Assembly (NCBI GenBank): GCA_964247055.1
Contig: OZ176054.1
Location: 10,602,001-10,666,000 of the forward strand
DNA length: 64,000 bases
Reading direction: 5' to 3'
From: Paragordius varius
Taxonomy: Eukaryota; Nematomorpha
Position 1 is the first letter of the stretch. Each line of letters opens with the position of its first letter. This document shows, one piece after another, positions 52,888 through 64,000 of this stretch. A program made the position numbers and the translations under genes. Under the pieces are notes generated by a model. It was given only the letters and a program-made list of their open reading frames with translations, had not been told where the DNA came from and did not search any database.

Positions 52888-55553
52888 TACACTGTGTGCA
52901 AAAAAGAGGGTCATTTTGATTTAACGAAAAATTTTCTTTTCATGAGATAGATTATGACCAGCGTATTCATTTGTCGCAAAAGTTTTTATTTGTTGACAAC
53001 CTAGTTTTTGAAATATTGAGAGAAAATCGAAATCGGGCAAAAAGTGAAAATTAAGTATAATTAGGATAATTCAAAAAATAATGATAAAATCTGAAATATT
53101 ATCGTTTATTATCATTTTAAGAGATATTTTCGATATATAAATAGCCTAGAATCATATAGTTAGGGTTTCTTTAAAATTTCAGGTCAAAAGATGGCGTTTT
53201 TCTTTTATCACACTTAAAAGACAAAAAAATTTAATGAAACTATATTAAAATAATTTTTTTTTAATTATTTACTACCTAAAATCACTATTAAAATCTCAAC
53301 ATTCATATTTTATTCAGTAAAATAAACTTCTAAATTAAAATAAAACCACAAATTGTTTTTTTATTTTTGCATTTTTTTGTCATCTGGTTTAAGAGCATAT
53401 AAAAAATTTATACTGTTTTATTTTGGATTCTTACATGATTAGGAATTATCAAGTTAATTTATGCAAAATAGGATTTAAAAGTATTGGAATATCAACCAAC
53501 AATCCTTACAATTTCCTGTAAGTCTGTTTTATGACAAATTAATATTTGTATTGGGATTTGTACGGATTGTTGGTTGATATTCCACTAAATTTCAATCCTA
53601 TTTTGCATAAATTATATGCTTAATAATCCCATCATTTAAGAATCCAAAATAAAACAGTATAAATTTTTTATACACTCATAAACCAGATGACAAAAAAATG
53701 CAAAAATAAAAAAACAATATTTTTGGTTTTATTTTGATTTTGAAGTTTATTTTACTGAATAAAATATGAATGTTAATATTTTAATAGTGATTTCAGGTAG
53801 TAAATAATTAAAAAAAATTATTTTAATAAAGTTTCATTAATTTTCTTTGTCTTTTAAGTGCGATAAAAGAAAAACGACATTATTCGATCTGAAAGTTTAT
53901 ATGATTTTAGGCCAGTGGTACTCACCAAAAAATTTTGACGGGCCAAATAAAATATATTTTTTTTCGAGGGCCATAAACCTTATAATCGCAAATATTTCAT
54001 AGCTATTTGACACATATGCACATATTTATACACTAAATCAGCACAATAAATTTTTTACAGATCGCATTTAAATCTAGCTAAAAACTCGTTTTGCACCATT
54101 TAGTTTAAAAAATTATTAATTTTGTAACAACATTTATTATGATATTAACCAATAATTTTTGACAAATTTGGTCTCGCCTCATGACAGGTCAGTCTTAATA
54201 CGTCGTCCGTATGAGCATCGGGTAAGCGATTTCTGTATGTATTCTTGACATACTTCATTTATGAATATGCCGTCACAACCATGTAAGTTGAGGGAAAAAC
54301 ATAGGATAACTTGAGCAAATTGGGATCATTTCTAAAATCTACGAATTTATTAATGATATGCGCTGAAAACCGAAATGCTCAAGTTGCCTAATATTATATC
54401 CAAAAGCCATGGATTTTCAACGAGTTTAATGCAATTTTTAATATTTCTTTATTCTTAAAATCTGAATCTTCACCTCATTATATAAAAATGTTAAATGGTT
54501 GTCTATTGTTAAATTAATCTCCGCGGTAAATTCCATATTTTCTTCATGAATCGTTTTGATTGTTGAAATATTTCTGTGACATAGAAGATTTTTCTTTCGA
54601 GTATAATTCCTTATTTTATATTTTTTCTTTCCTCATGATTTTCTGATGGATTGAATGTCTTTCAACTTTGTAGTTTTTATGATTATGTTGTCCTTACATA
54701 TATGGCAGGTAACAACATTTTTATTTAAAACGACATTTTTTTCCATTCATTTTTAAGGGAGCGATTTTCATCGGATGATTTACGTTTTTTAGCATTAGAT
54801 GTCGTCATTTATGTTTAAATATTATGTAAATTTTCTCAAAAAAATAGAAAAATAATTTGAATTATGCTATAAAAAATCAGGTCGAAATTCAATGATGTTG
54901 ATTTGAAAAATATTTTATGGGGATGAGTTATATAAAATGATGCAGGATAGCAATGAAAAGAATATGTATATGCAAGTTTGGGTAAAAGGCTTGCTTAAAC
55001 ACAAAATAGGAATGCAATAAAAATTTCAAAATAGAAAAAAAATAGAATACAGAAACAGATACAACGTGTGCCAAAATTTTGAAATCATTTTAATTTAGGG
55101 AAATTTTTCTTCATTTCAAATTGGGCAAAAAATAAAAATTGCCAAAATTAAATCTAAAGAAATAAATTAATATTAAAATAAGCGAAAATTCGTTTATGTA
55201 TATTTTAAAAATTCATCAATAAAAAACAAAAGTATCAATATGGTCAGAGGGCAATTTTAAAGCACTCTTAGGGCCGAATGCATCCCGCGGGCCGCGGTTT
55301 GAGTACCACTGTTTTAGGCTATTTATATATTGAAAATACATCCTAAAATGTGATAAACAATAATATTTCAGATTTTATCATTATTTTTTGAATTATCCTT
55401 AATTTTCACTTTTTGCCCGATTTCTATTTTCTCTCAATATTTCAAAAACTAGGTTGTCAACAAATAAAAATTTTTGCGGAAAATGAATACGCTGGTCATA
55501 AGCTATCTCATGAAAAAAAAATTTTTCGTTAAAATTTTTTTTGCACACAGTAT
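52888..55553. mobile_element. Long-palindrome (foldback) DNA transposon, interrupted by a hAT element
   Basis: Left arm 52888-53520 begins CTGTGTGCAAAAAAGAGGGT; right arm 53560-53904 plus 55320-55553 is its inverted copy, ending TTTTTTTTGCACACAG. The centre is AATATCAACCAACAATCC...GGATTGTTGGTTGATATT around a loop of about 40 nt. Without the hAT insertion the element is about 1.26 kb, nearly all of it inverted repeat, about 620 bp per arm. By eye the arms are highly similar, so it is fairly recent. Short terminal motif and TA-rich flank recall Tc1/mariner-type non-autonomous elements, but no transposase is present to decide. Confidence 0.8.
53913..55311 (-). mobile_element. hAT transposon, internally decayed, perfect 8-bp target duplication
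   Basis: Bounded by the inverted repeat CAGTGGTACTCA and flanked on both sides by TTTTAGGC (53905-53912 and 55312-55319), the 8-bp duplication typical of hAT insertions. On the minus strand from 54808 the product would start MTTSNAKKRKSSDENRSLKN, then EWKKM, the usual opening of Charlie/ZBED-type transposases, followed shortly by VVTCHICKD in another frame (zinc-binding part). Most of the catalytic region is missing or scrambled, so at 1.4 kb it is a deleted, non-autonomous copy. It inserted into the right arm of the palindromic element. Confidence 0.9.
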
Positions 55554-55574
55554 ATATATATATATATATATATA
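55549..55574. repeat. (TA)n microsatellite
   Basis: About 12 TA units directly against the right end of the long-palindrome element. Confidence 0.9.
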
Positions 55575-57558
55575 AATATTGTTTGGTCATTTTAAATATG
55601 TGGTAGACGGTTTTTGAGTATATCATGTTTTGAGCGGTTTTAGCAATATTAAATATTTTTAATATAATCAAAAACTGCGCTTATTATTGGCTTCGCTTAT
55701 AGAATAATATTTTTCATTTTGCAATATTACTATAAAAATCTTGGAAGCATTTGAAATGACTTTATAAGAGGTAATTGTTACATATTTGAAGTAGTTTTTC
55801 ACCCAGCGAAATAAATTTGAATATCATAAAAATATTTGCATTTGATGTAAAAAAAGGGGTTGAGCGAAAATAATTACAATTATTGGCTATAAAGCGGTTA
55901 TTTTGACCCGAAAAATATTAAAATTTCCGTTGGTGTTTCGTTTAATTTTTTAAAGATGTTCTTTTGGAAGAAACGTTATAGCTGTATACCGTATTTTTGA
56001 AAAATATTTTTTTTAATTACCATTGGATATTCAACTGCATTCCGAGTGATTTTAATTAAATTACATTTTTAAATTTAATGGATTTTCTTATGCAAAAATA
56101 TAATAGCAAAACTCCCGTATTACCTCTATAAATTTAAATTAATTTTTAGTACTTTTTACGAAAATAATGACTTCTATTTAATTATAAAAGGACCTAAGCT
56201 CTGAAAAGCAAAATTTATTTACTTGACCAAAATTCCTATTAATATTCTTAATATGCAGAGTAAGACAGGTACATTTTAATTAAATTAATTTATGTTTCTA
56301 GATTATTCAGAACCACTCATTCATTTATATAAATTTAAAAAAATCATAGATAATTAGATCGGCAATTTTTAGTTTCACTGAGGACAGAATTTAATTTTAA
56401 TTAAATGAAAAATCATTTTGAAAAATCCTAATTATTTTTAGCAATTAATTATAAAATAATTTGTAAATGTTAATTAGATGTAAATAGAACCCTTTTTATA
56501 AAGTCTCCAAGATAATTAACTCATCAAAAAACAAATATGAGTAATGATAACTAGAAGTGAAAAGCTATTTAAATTATTTTCATTATTACAATGGGTTCTC
56601 AGTTGTCTAGCAATATAATTTTCTGACTTTTTTGTTGTTTATTAGTAAAAAAATAAAACTCATTTTATAGAATGTCTTCTTGAACTATATAATAGAAATT
56701 ATATTTTAACAATTTTTGGCGTCGCTTTATTTCAACCTAAATCTTTAGCAATCTGATAATCTATAATGGTGTATTTTTCAGAGGATGGAGCCTAAATTAT
56801 TTAAAAAGCATTTTCATTGCATTGATATGAATGGTTAAAATCCAAATTAAGTCTTAATATCTCATATTTTCCGATAATATGTTCAAAGCTACGCTTTTTT
56901 GTATGCAGGAATTGGTGCCCCCTATTAAACTGCAAATTTCAAAAAAGTCAAGAGCTAAATAATTTGAGCATCGAAACCCTAAAATTATTAATTTCATGTA
57001 GCCTAATAAGTTGGGCGACCATTTGACTTATAATTTTTAGATACTTGAATTTTTTTTGGAAAAAAATCAATATACGGTGGTATATATAAATATAGGAGTT
57101 AAATTTAAAAAAAAATGGATTGACTAAGTTCCTCGCATTCGTAAAATTTTACTAAATTTTAACGGTAATCTTTTTTAAAAATGACTCGAACCCACGACTT
57201 TTAATATTCTTTTTAAAAAACTCCTATTTTATGGAAAGATTGACATAATGAGGCTTAATAAAAAAGTCACCTGATTAAAGTTGTTGCATTCATAAATGAA
57301 TGTGTTTTCCCTCTTAGAATTAAAATGAACACGTTTTGCTATAAATAATTTTTTTAACAAAATATGCTATATCAGAATCCAGGGTATATTCTTATCGCAC
57401 AATCTTGGCAATTTTGCGTTTAATAAACCAGGCCATTTTACTGGGGTCAAATGTTCACCTTTCGGAGCTCACCATAATTAAATTAAAATTATTGTTTAGC
57501 TAAATATATAATATACCATGTGTATTCATGAGTCTTTGGGTTTTTTTTGGTAAAGTGA
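55575..57558. other. Interval with no gene recognised
   Basis: AT-rich with no conserved coding stretch or repeat shared with the rest of the window. Confidence 0.5.
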
Positions 57559-58023
57559 ATGAATGCCATGCCAGAAAAACTGATTGTCTTCTGCTGCAAT
57601 TGGTTACGGAAATTATTAAAGTGCTGCTCTGATAGGGGCGACATTGATGTGGAAAGTTATTATTTAGATGGCGCAAGTCGGGTATTAGACGCCATACATT
57701 TTTCCATGAAGCGATTTAAAGTATTTTCTTTGTGTGAAGGAGCCTTATCATGTAGCAAATATACCTTGGATATTCTAGCCCATTCCGGTCAATTTCGATT
57801 CATGATTACAATAAATCATTTAATGGTAATAGCGTTGTGTATTAAAGATTTACCGGTTTCATAATTTTATTATTCCCACCGTCTTAAAGTATGGTTTGGT
57901 GTTGTTAAACGTACTTGGACGATCTTTTCCCGCTTCACTTATCAATACTTGTCACTATTCGATGCCAAAATAATTTCCTTTCATGACGCTGCAGCAAGAT
58001 TTCATAATTCATTTTGCAATTTA
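57559..58023 (+). pseudogene. Decayed coding stretch, possible DDE transposase remnant
   Basis: 101 codons (to the stop at 57862) followed, in the same frame, by another 53 open codons to 58023. Base composition is richer in GC than the surroundings. First part: NWLRKLLKCC, ESYYLDGASRVLDAIHF, RFKVFSLCEGALSCSKYTLD, ILAHSGQ. Second part: HRLKVWFGVVKRTWTIFSRF. The RFKVFSLC...YTLDILAHSG stretch weakly recalls the PiggyBac transposase block G-F-K-x-x-x-L-C...GY...Y-x-G, but I cannot confirm it. The alternative is an exon of an unknown gene with donor GTAATA at 57829. One in-frame stop argues for decay. Confidence 0.35.
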
Positions 58024-60384
58024 TAAGTTTCAGATGTGTGGGACCCATTTACGAAGTTTAATGATCTTTTCAATTGCATTTAGACGTTTATAGATTGTTT
58101 TTTGTCAAATGTACTACTTACTCGAATTTCCGCTAAACTAATGAATCATCATCCAATAAGACTTGCACTTGATCGTCTCCGCAGTTTAATAAACCAGGGT
58201 ACCCACCCTCTTTCACATTTATAAACCATGTTTCACATGTTTTAATCTATGGCATATGTTTGTACTAGCAAACAAAGACTTTCAACAGGCATTTTCTTAA
58301 AAAAGGGCAATGAGTGCCGCAAATTTCTTTTAAAGCACAAAATCCGATAAGATTAATGAATAAAATTAAGATGCTAGTTTTTGGCGGACTCAAATTGTGT
58401 GTTTATCATTAATGAAAAATCACGTCTATGTCAAATTAATTATTGCTTACCTTTGGCACACATTTTGTAGTTAAACCGGTAATAACCTATGACTACACCT
58501 GGTATGCAATGATATTTTGGAAATGAAGTATGTATTGAGCCAAAAAATATAATTAGCATAATGTGCGTAAATGTTTTTGTTATTGGTTACTACCTGATTA
58601 TATCTTTTAAATAATATCTCATGGGGCCAAAAACCACCATGATAATCAAAATCATTTTTTCAGAAAATTCATATTTAATAATTTGTGTGCTTTGTATATA
58701 TAGCACACAATACTATAACCTAAAAAATAGATAAAAAATATCATAGATTTTTATGTGGCATTTAGTTTTGGCCCTTACGATAAATTTGTATTCGCCTTTA
58801 TGGTATTTGCTAATATCGAAAAATCGCAAAATTATATCATATTATGCTAAATAAAATTTTTAGATCCTAGATCTTTCATCAATAAAATATAATTAAAATA
58901 TATTATAAATTATATTTAGAATTTAAAACAATGTTATTAAATTTATTTTTTAAAATATAGCTACTAGAGTATCAAATTATTGGATCGTTGTATTTCATAG
59001 CAATTTTTGTCGTTTTGGTTCCAAAATTTTTCGCGAAATTCTGTGTTTCCTCGATTCTAGTTATATTCTGAAATTAACACATATGTTTCAAATAAAATAG
59101 ATCAGAAAATTAAATAATATGGTTAAAATTATATCGAAAATTTAAAAAAAATATTTTTAAGAATCAATTATTTTGAAACCACAACCGATTAAGTTTCTGT
59201 ACGCTTTGACAATATACATAATAAGCATAATGATTTAATGAACATAACTTAAATTATACAATAAATAAAGATTAAAAATGTGTAAAATTTGGTCGAGGAT
59301 AATATTAATTTGTAAGTAACTTTCATTAAAGTATATGTAAAAATTAGCAGATACAAATAGGGCATTGTTGAATGTGGCATTACTTGTTGGCATCAAAATA
59401 TCTGATATTTGAATACAACAATAATATACTACAGTAAAAATCAAAATAATAAAGCCAAAACATAAAAATAACACAAACAGTATTCTTTGATTTGAAATTA
59501 AATCTAATTGATTACAATTTTGAATATATAATAGATTGGTATTAGCAATTTACATCTGTATTTGCACGTTTAATAATCATTTGATCATCAATCAACAAAC
59601 CTGGTTCATAAATTTTGGTTGTCTTTTGCTTTTAATGTGTCTTTCTTTATATTTAATTTTAACAAAATATATGGCACATTTTAAAGATAATGATCGATTG
59701 ATTTATGGAATATTATTGATATATGAATTTTAATTTACTATGTGGATTAACTATTGATGATGGTAATAGTTAGTATGTGGTTTGATATATAGCCAATGAA
59801 AACATTAAATTATATAAAAATAAATTCTTGGAATGGATATAATAGACAAAATTTAAATATGTTTTTTTTTGCAAAATGGCTTTTGAAAAACCAATAAAAG
59901 ATTCATTAAACAGACTATATGTGTGACAAATGTGTGTGTAAGTAGAATTATACTAATTGTTCGTTTATTTTATAAAATAAAATATAAATTATTTATATCG
60001 TATTATCCAACATTATTTTCTAGGGTTTATGATTGTTAAACTGTAATACATATCACAATAAAATATATTTAAAGCTCATTTGATCCAGATAAATTTATAC
60101 AAACATTAAATGTAACTTTGAATTTGGCGGTATTTATCACTGAAGAAATGCATATCGAATTTATTATGAACAAATGTTTTGTTGAGTATATCCAAAGTAC
60201 TTTGGATTGTTCTGATTTCTTTTGATAATTGAAAGTAACTTTTTATTGTATTATTCATTCAAATATTTTTCTGACATAATTTGCTAGAATTCTGTGCATT
60301 CAACAACCTAAGATAACTGCTTTATCAAAAAAAACTAAACCTATAATCACCAAGCGGCCAAAACCCAGTTTGTAAAACTCTTAA
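58024..60384. other. Interval with no gene recognised
   Basis: Downstream of the MGAT2-like gene on its strand. AT-rich, no conserved coding stretch seen; hydrophobic open frames at 59235-59733 look like compositional chance. Confidence 0.5.
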
Positions 60385-62480
60385 TTAATTTTTAAAAGGT
60401 GGCTTTCCAACTCCAGCTTCGGCTAAACACAACCGTAGATTCGTATCTTCGGACCATCCACCGTTTGGGTTAACTTGGCCATAGTGTAATGGGTCAAATT
60501 TAGTGATACGTAATTTCATATTCGATAATAAAGCTTTAAAAACTGTCCCCTCATTTTGGTAATTATAGGTGCGTTGAGTAGCTCTCAGCGCTGAAATTGA
60601 ATCTCTATATGGGCCTTTAAGATTTCTACCATTTTTGGGTTCTGGGAGTATGGATCGATTTGTCCGATGCGAAAATTGATAATAATTTGACATTAAAGTC
60701 ACGATAGTTTTGTAGGGAGAACATATATTAGCTATACTACTCAATTGGTTTGAATCATTGTCCTTTTTATATTTGGTCGTTGAGTTACTCTTTGGATTAG
60801 ATGTCATTTGGTGAATTTGGTGTGTACCACAAAGACCTGTATGTTATAAACGTAAACTTTATAAAAAACTGCTAGGTATAACGGGCGATCGCAATTGAAT
60901 TTTATCAGAATGTATATAGGGTAAAAATATCTGTTTTAATATTAATTTATAAATCATTCTATACATTCTCATAATCTAATATAAATGCAGATCAAAACTG
61001 AAGGCAACATTCTATGTACCCCAATTCTAAATATAATGTAACGTTTGTGCTTGAAAAATATCCTTACAATGATAAAATCGCAAATCATCCTAGTGATAAT
61101 ATATAAACCAACTAGATCTTAATCACTACCTATGTGATAGATCATTGAACGGACAGGATATATGGCTTGAACATACAAACCATTAGTTTTGGCTATGCCT
61201 TCAAGCAAGGCATTCAGGGTCCAATCCCAATTGTAATCATTGTAAGTGCAGAAAAAATCAACGCCGTTCTCACCAATTCCCGTTGCCATGGTAACGGGTG
61301 GTTGATTATCAGAAGATTGTGGTTTTTGTAAATTTGATACCCCTACTAACAATGACCACATGTTACGATCCAACACCAATCCCATATTGTGAAGGCTAGA
61401 TCTCCAATGTTGGGATATCATGGCAATCGACATGGGCTGATTAGCGTGTTTAATGGTTCCACCTTCATATATAATTACCAATGATAATATAAAGAAAATT
61501 AAGTATTATTTTTACAAAGCACTATAACATATGTTTCCCTAAAAAATTTCAAAAAAAAATACCAGGTAAAACATTGGATTCAGTCAAAATTGCTTTATTC
61601 TCTGCATCAATTATTTCTTTGGCAAACACCTCAGCGTCCTTATAATGGCCCAGGGAGAGTATAGGCAAAATTATGTGTTTTATCTTTTTGCTAGGTGGTT
61701 CAGTTTTATTCATCAACTTTCTATTCATCGTCGTTTGCATTGATGTCCGTTTTTTACGTTCAATTTGTCGTGGCCCGAACATCTGCTCAAACAATTTTTG
61801 TAAAATCAAGGCATTTTGGTTATCATTTTTACCCAATAAGTGTTCAAGGAGAAAAGATTTATCCAAACGACCAATCATATTGTAGTCTTCAAATACTTGA
61901 TCAAGTTGACTACGTATAGAATGATTTATGTGTCGTTCAATCCAAGCGACTGGGGAAAGTGGTCTTGCAGCTTGATAACTATTGTCATTCATATTCCTAT
62001 TATATACGTTGGTGTAAGTGAGTTGTAAAATTTGCAATGCATCTGGTAACACGTAATAATCTTCTTCGAGCAATAAAACTGGCCCATCATAATCGAATGT
62101 GTTCAAAAATTCTGCACCTGCTTGGTTAGGGAATGCTGCCGCATCCATTTTAATCGCAGTTTGCTGGTGTGCTGTTTTAGGTCCAGTCAAAAGGATTTGA
62201 TTAGCTTTCCACCACCAATGATGTTTTATTAGCGTTATGGCATATTTATTGGTGAGAATCAATTTTAATTTTTCATAAGCCCTATCATCATCATCATCAT
62301 AATCATTTTTGTAATGTGGCCTCATGGATTGTCGAAAAAAGCTTGTCATGTTCTGGGGTATGTCACATTCATAAATTAGGGAATAGAGTGTATCCCACAC
62401 CGGTAAATGCCAGAGTTGTTGAGTTATGTTTGCCATTGTAATTTGGTTTTCTCCATTCCTTTTAAACATGTTTGGGGAAT
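60385..62480 (-). CDS. MGAT2: MGAT2-type alpha-1,6-mannosyl-glycoprotein N-acetylglucosaminyltransferase
   Basis: Golgi enzyme (GnT-II) that adds the second GlcNAc to the trimannosyl core, committing N-glycans to complex type. Exons: 61563-62480, 61130-61462, 60385-60836; phases fit. Motifs: KHHWWWKANQI, FDYDGPVLLLEEDYYVLPDA (the E-E-D metal/UDP site), HNMGLVLDRNMW, FFCTYNDYNWDWTL, YHIG-LCGTH, and near the C-terminus NPNGGW. About 567 residues are seen versus 447 in human; the excess is a charged insert around RQIERKKRTSMQTTMNRKLM and an Asn/Ser-rich stretch in the last exon. The cytosolic tail, membrane anchor and start of the catalytic domain are missing: the exon opens at an acceptor (TATTTTAG, 62481), so upstream exons lie beyond, perhaps outside the window. 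The acceptor of the middle exon (ATATGAAG) is weak. Gene identity is firm; paralogue status is not. Confidence 0.88.
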
Positions 62481-62481
62481 C

Positions 62482-64000
62482 TAAAATATAATTAAATGAT
62501 ATTTAAATATAGTATGAGTAACTGATTGCTAGGTAGATAACGTGTACAGCAGACTATATTATTGGTTTAAAGTTATTTTTTCTTGGTATTATTTGACATT
62601 GTAATTACAAGGTAAAAATTAACATCACTCTTCCTCTTCAAAAAAATTATAAACGCAAAATTTTTAATTTCGCCAATTATAAAATAATTTAATTATAGCT
62701 TTTTTTTGTAAAAATCCGTTTTATACCAAAAGCTTTCCACAAGCAAAGGAATTGTTTTCATAATGCAATGCGGCGGTTCCAAAAAATATTCGAAATATTG
62801 GACCATATTTTATATGTTGTCTTTTTTTAATTGGATCATTATACTAATTCAAACTTTCTAAAGACACACTCTATTAAATAAATTCTTTTAGCTTACAGTA
62901 TGTATGATAATCAATAAATTAAAATAATTGTTAAGGCCTAATAAAAAAACCCTTTTAGGATATAGAATAGCAAAATTAAGAAATTTGATCCAAAAAATTT
63001 TCCATAATAAACTCCTGATCCTTACCGTATCAATCGTGCATCTTTAAGTTTACAATAAAAATTTAGATCAATTTTTTTACATCATTTATAATTACTTAAA
63101 GAACGAATACAAATACCAATTCAAAAGGTTATTTACTCAATATTGCAAAATATGATAGTAGCTGAGATCAGCATTTTTTCTGACGTATATACGATAGCAA
63201 ATTATATTGTAGTTAAACTAATTTTTAATAATACCCCTGCAGATAATATCAATTTTTCAAATGGATATTGTTTATCGATCGATTAGTGTTTCCTCGTAAT
63301 ATAAAAATTTTTGATATAAGCTTATTTACGTAAACTTGGTATATACAATATTAAATAATTAATTTCTATCGATGTATCGTTTAATTTAGTCTAAAAAAAC
63401 AGTGTGTTAATTGAAATGTTTATATCCGAATTTGTTATTTAGAGCTCAAAAACAATAAATCCAAAATGATAAATAATTTTATGAAGGAGACGTATTATTA
63501 GTTCAGAGAGTCTTTTAATTTGATGAATAATTTTATGCTTGAATTTTCAAGCAAAAACAGCATTTTTTTTATCCAAACGCAGTATTTTACAGTTGCTTTT
63601 GACTGAAGGTGTACAATTAAAGGCAAAAAAATAATTACATTAAAGTTCTTTTACTATACAGAAATGAAAATAGCTTTATAAGCAATAATAAAGCTGTTCA
63701 TTACCTCCCTTGTGAAAATTTAAAAATTGCAATGTTTAAGGTCAATGAAATACACAATATAGCTTTAATTATGAAATAGCAAATATAACCTGATTTAATT
63801 TTTTAAAAAAACATTGCGAAAAAACCACGTTAATAAAACATGTTTAAAAATCTGTTTTAGCTGACCAAGAAATATATAAATATTTACACAATGGTAGATA
63901 AAACCACCGACTTTATAGTATTTTACATTATATTATGAATAAAATAAGACAGCTTTTATGTTTTTTTATTTCTCTGTTGTTTAGCCGTTACTTTATTACA
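62482..64000. other. Upstream of MGAT2-like gene, nothing recognised
   Basis: Should contain the intron and perhaps the 5' exon(s) with the signal anchor, but no hydrophobic-anchor exon with good borders was found. Confidence 0.4.

Noticed and set aside
55399-55671. 90-codon minus-strand open frame across the palindrome end
   Set aside because: It runs through transposon arm and TA repeat; no conserved motif.
59235-59733. Hydrophobic open frames on both strands
   Set aside because: Typical of translated AT-rich DNA; no motif and no splice support.

Overview
This window is animal nuclear DNA. It is very AT-rich, the genes are split by spliceosomal introns, and it is loaded with short DNA transposons. 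Six genes can be recognised from protein motifs, and a seventh (plus strand unknown aside) is a large multi-exon gene I cannot name. I cannot fix the species. The mix of ultra-short introns (22-33 nt) near gene starts with kilobase introns elsewhere recalls flatworms such as schistosomes, or dicyemid mesozoans, but this is only an inference from intron structure.

Layout. 0.1-7.4 kb: a Quaking/HOW-type STAR-domain RNA-binding protein gene on the minus strand, 9 exons that chain in frame. 8.0-12.1 kb: a nest of related non-autonomous transposons, one of them split by a 1.1-kb duplicated repeat. 12.6-18.5 kb: a TMEM184 (organic solute transporter alpha-like) membrane protein gene on the plus strand, whose first intron is 24 nt. 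19.9-25.55 kb: an APE1-type AP endonuclease gene on the minus strand, 8 exons, riddled with foldback MITEs. Only 54 bp separates its start codon from that of a mitochondrial ribosomal protein mS22 (MRPS22) gene, 25.6-28.5 kb, plus strand. 29.5-30.9 kb: a REXO4-like 3'-5' exonuclease on the minus strand with a 22-nt intron. 31-35.7 kb: gene-poor, with hAT transposase remnants and other repeats. 35.7-47.1 kb: an unidentified minus-strand gene of at least 16 exons. LINE and hAT remnants lie in its introns. 49.2-50.7 kb: a leucine-rich-repeat protein of the FBXL/AMN1 kind. 52.2-55.6 kb: a foldback MITE, then a 1.26-kb near-perfect palindrome interrupted by a hAT element with a perfect 8-bp target duplication. 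57.6-58.0 kb: a decayed coding stretch. 60.4-62.5 kb: an MGAT2-type N-acetylglucosaminyltransferase gene on the minus strand, 5' end not found. The last 1.5 kb shows nothing I can call.

The genes do not form a pathway: they are ordinary housekeeping and regulatory genes (RNA processing, membrane transport, base excision repair, mitochondrial translation, rRNA/RNA exonuclease, N-glycan maturation). The features of most interest are structural: confirmed micro-introns of 22, 24, 28, 32 and 33 nt, and a foldback MITE family with about eleven copies whose arms are built from variable numbers of a 21-bp unit.
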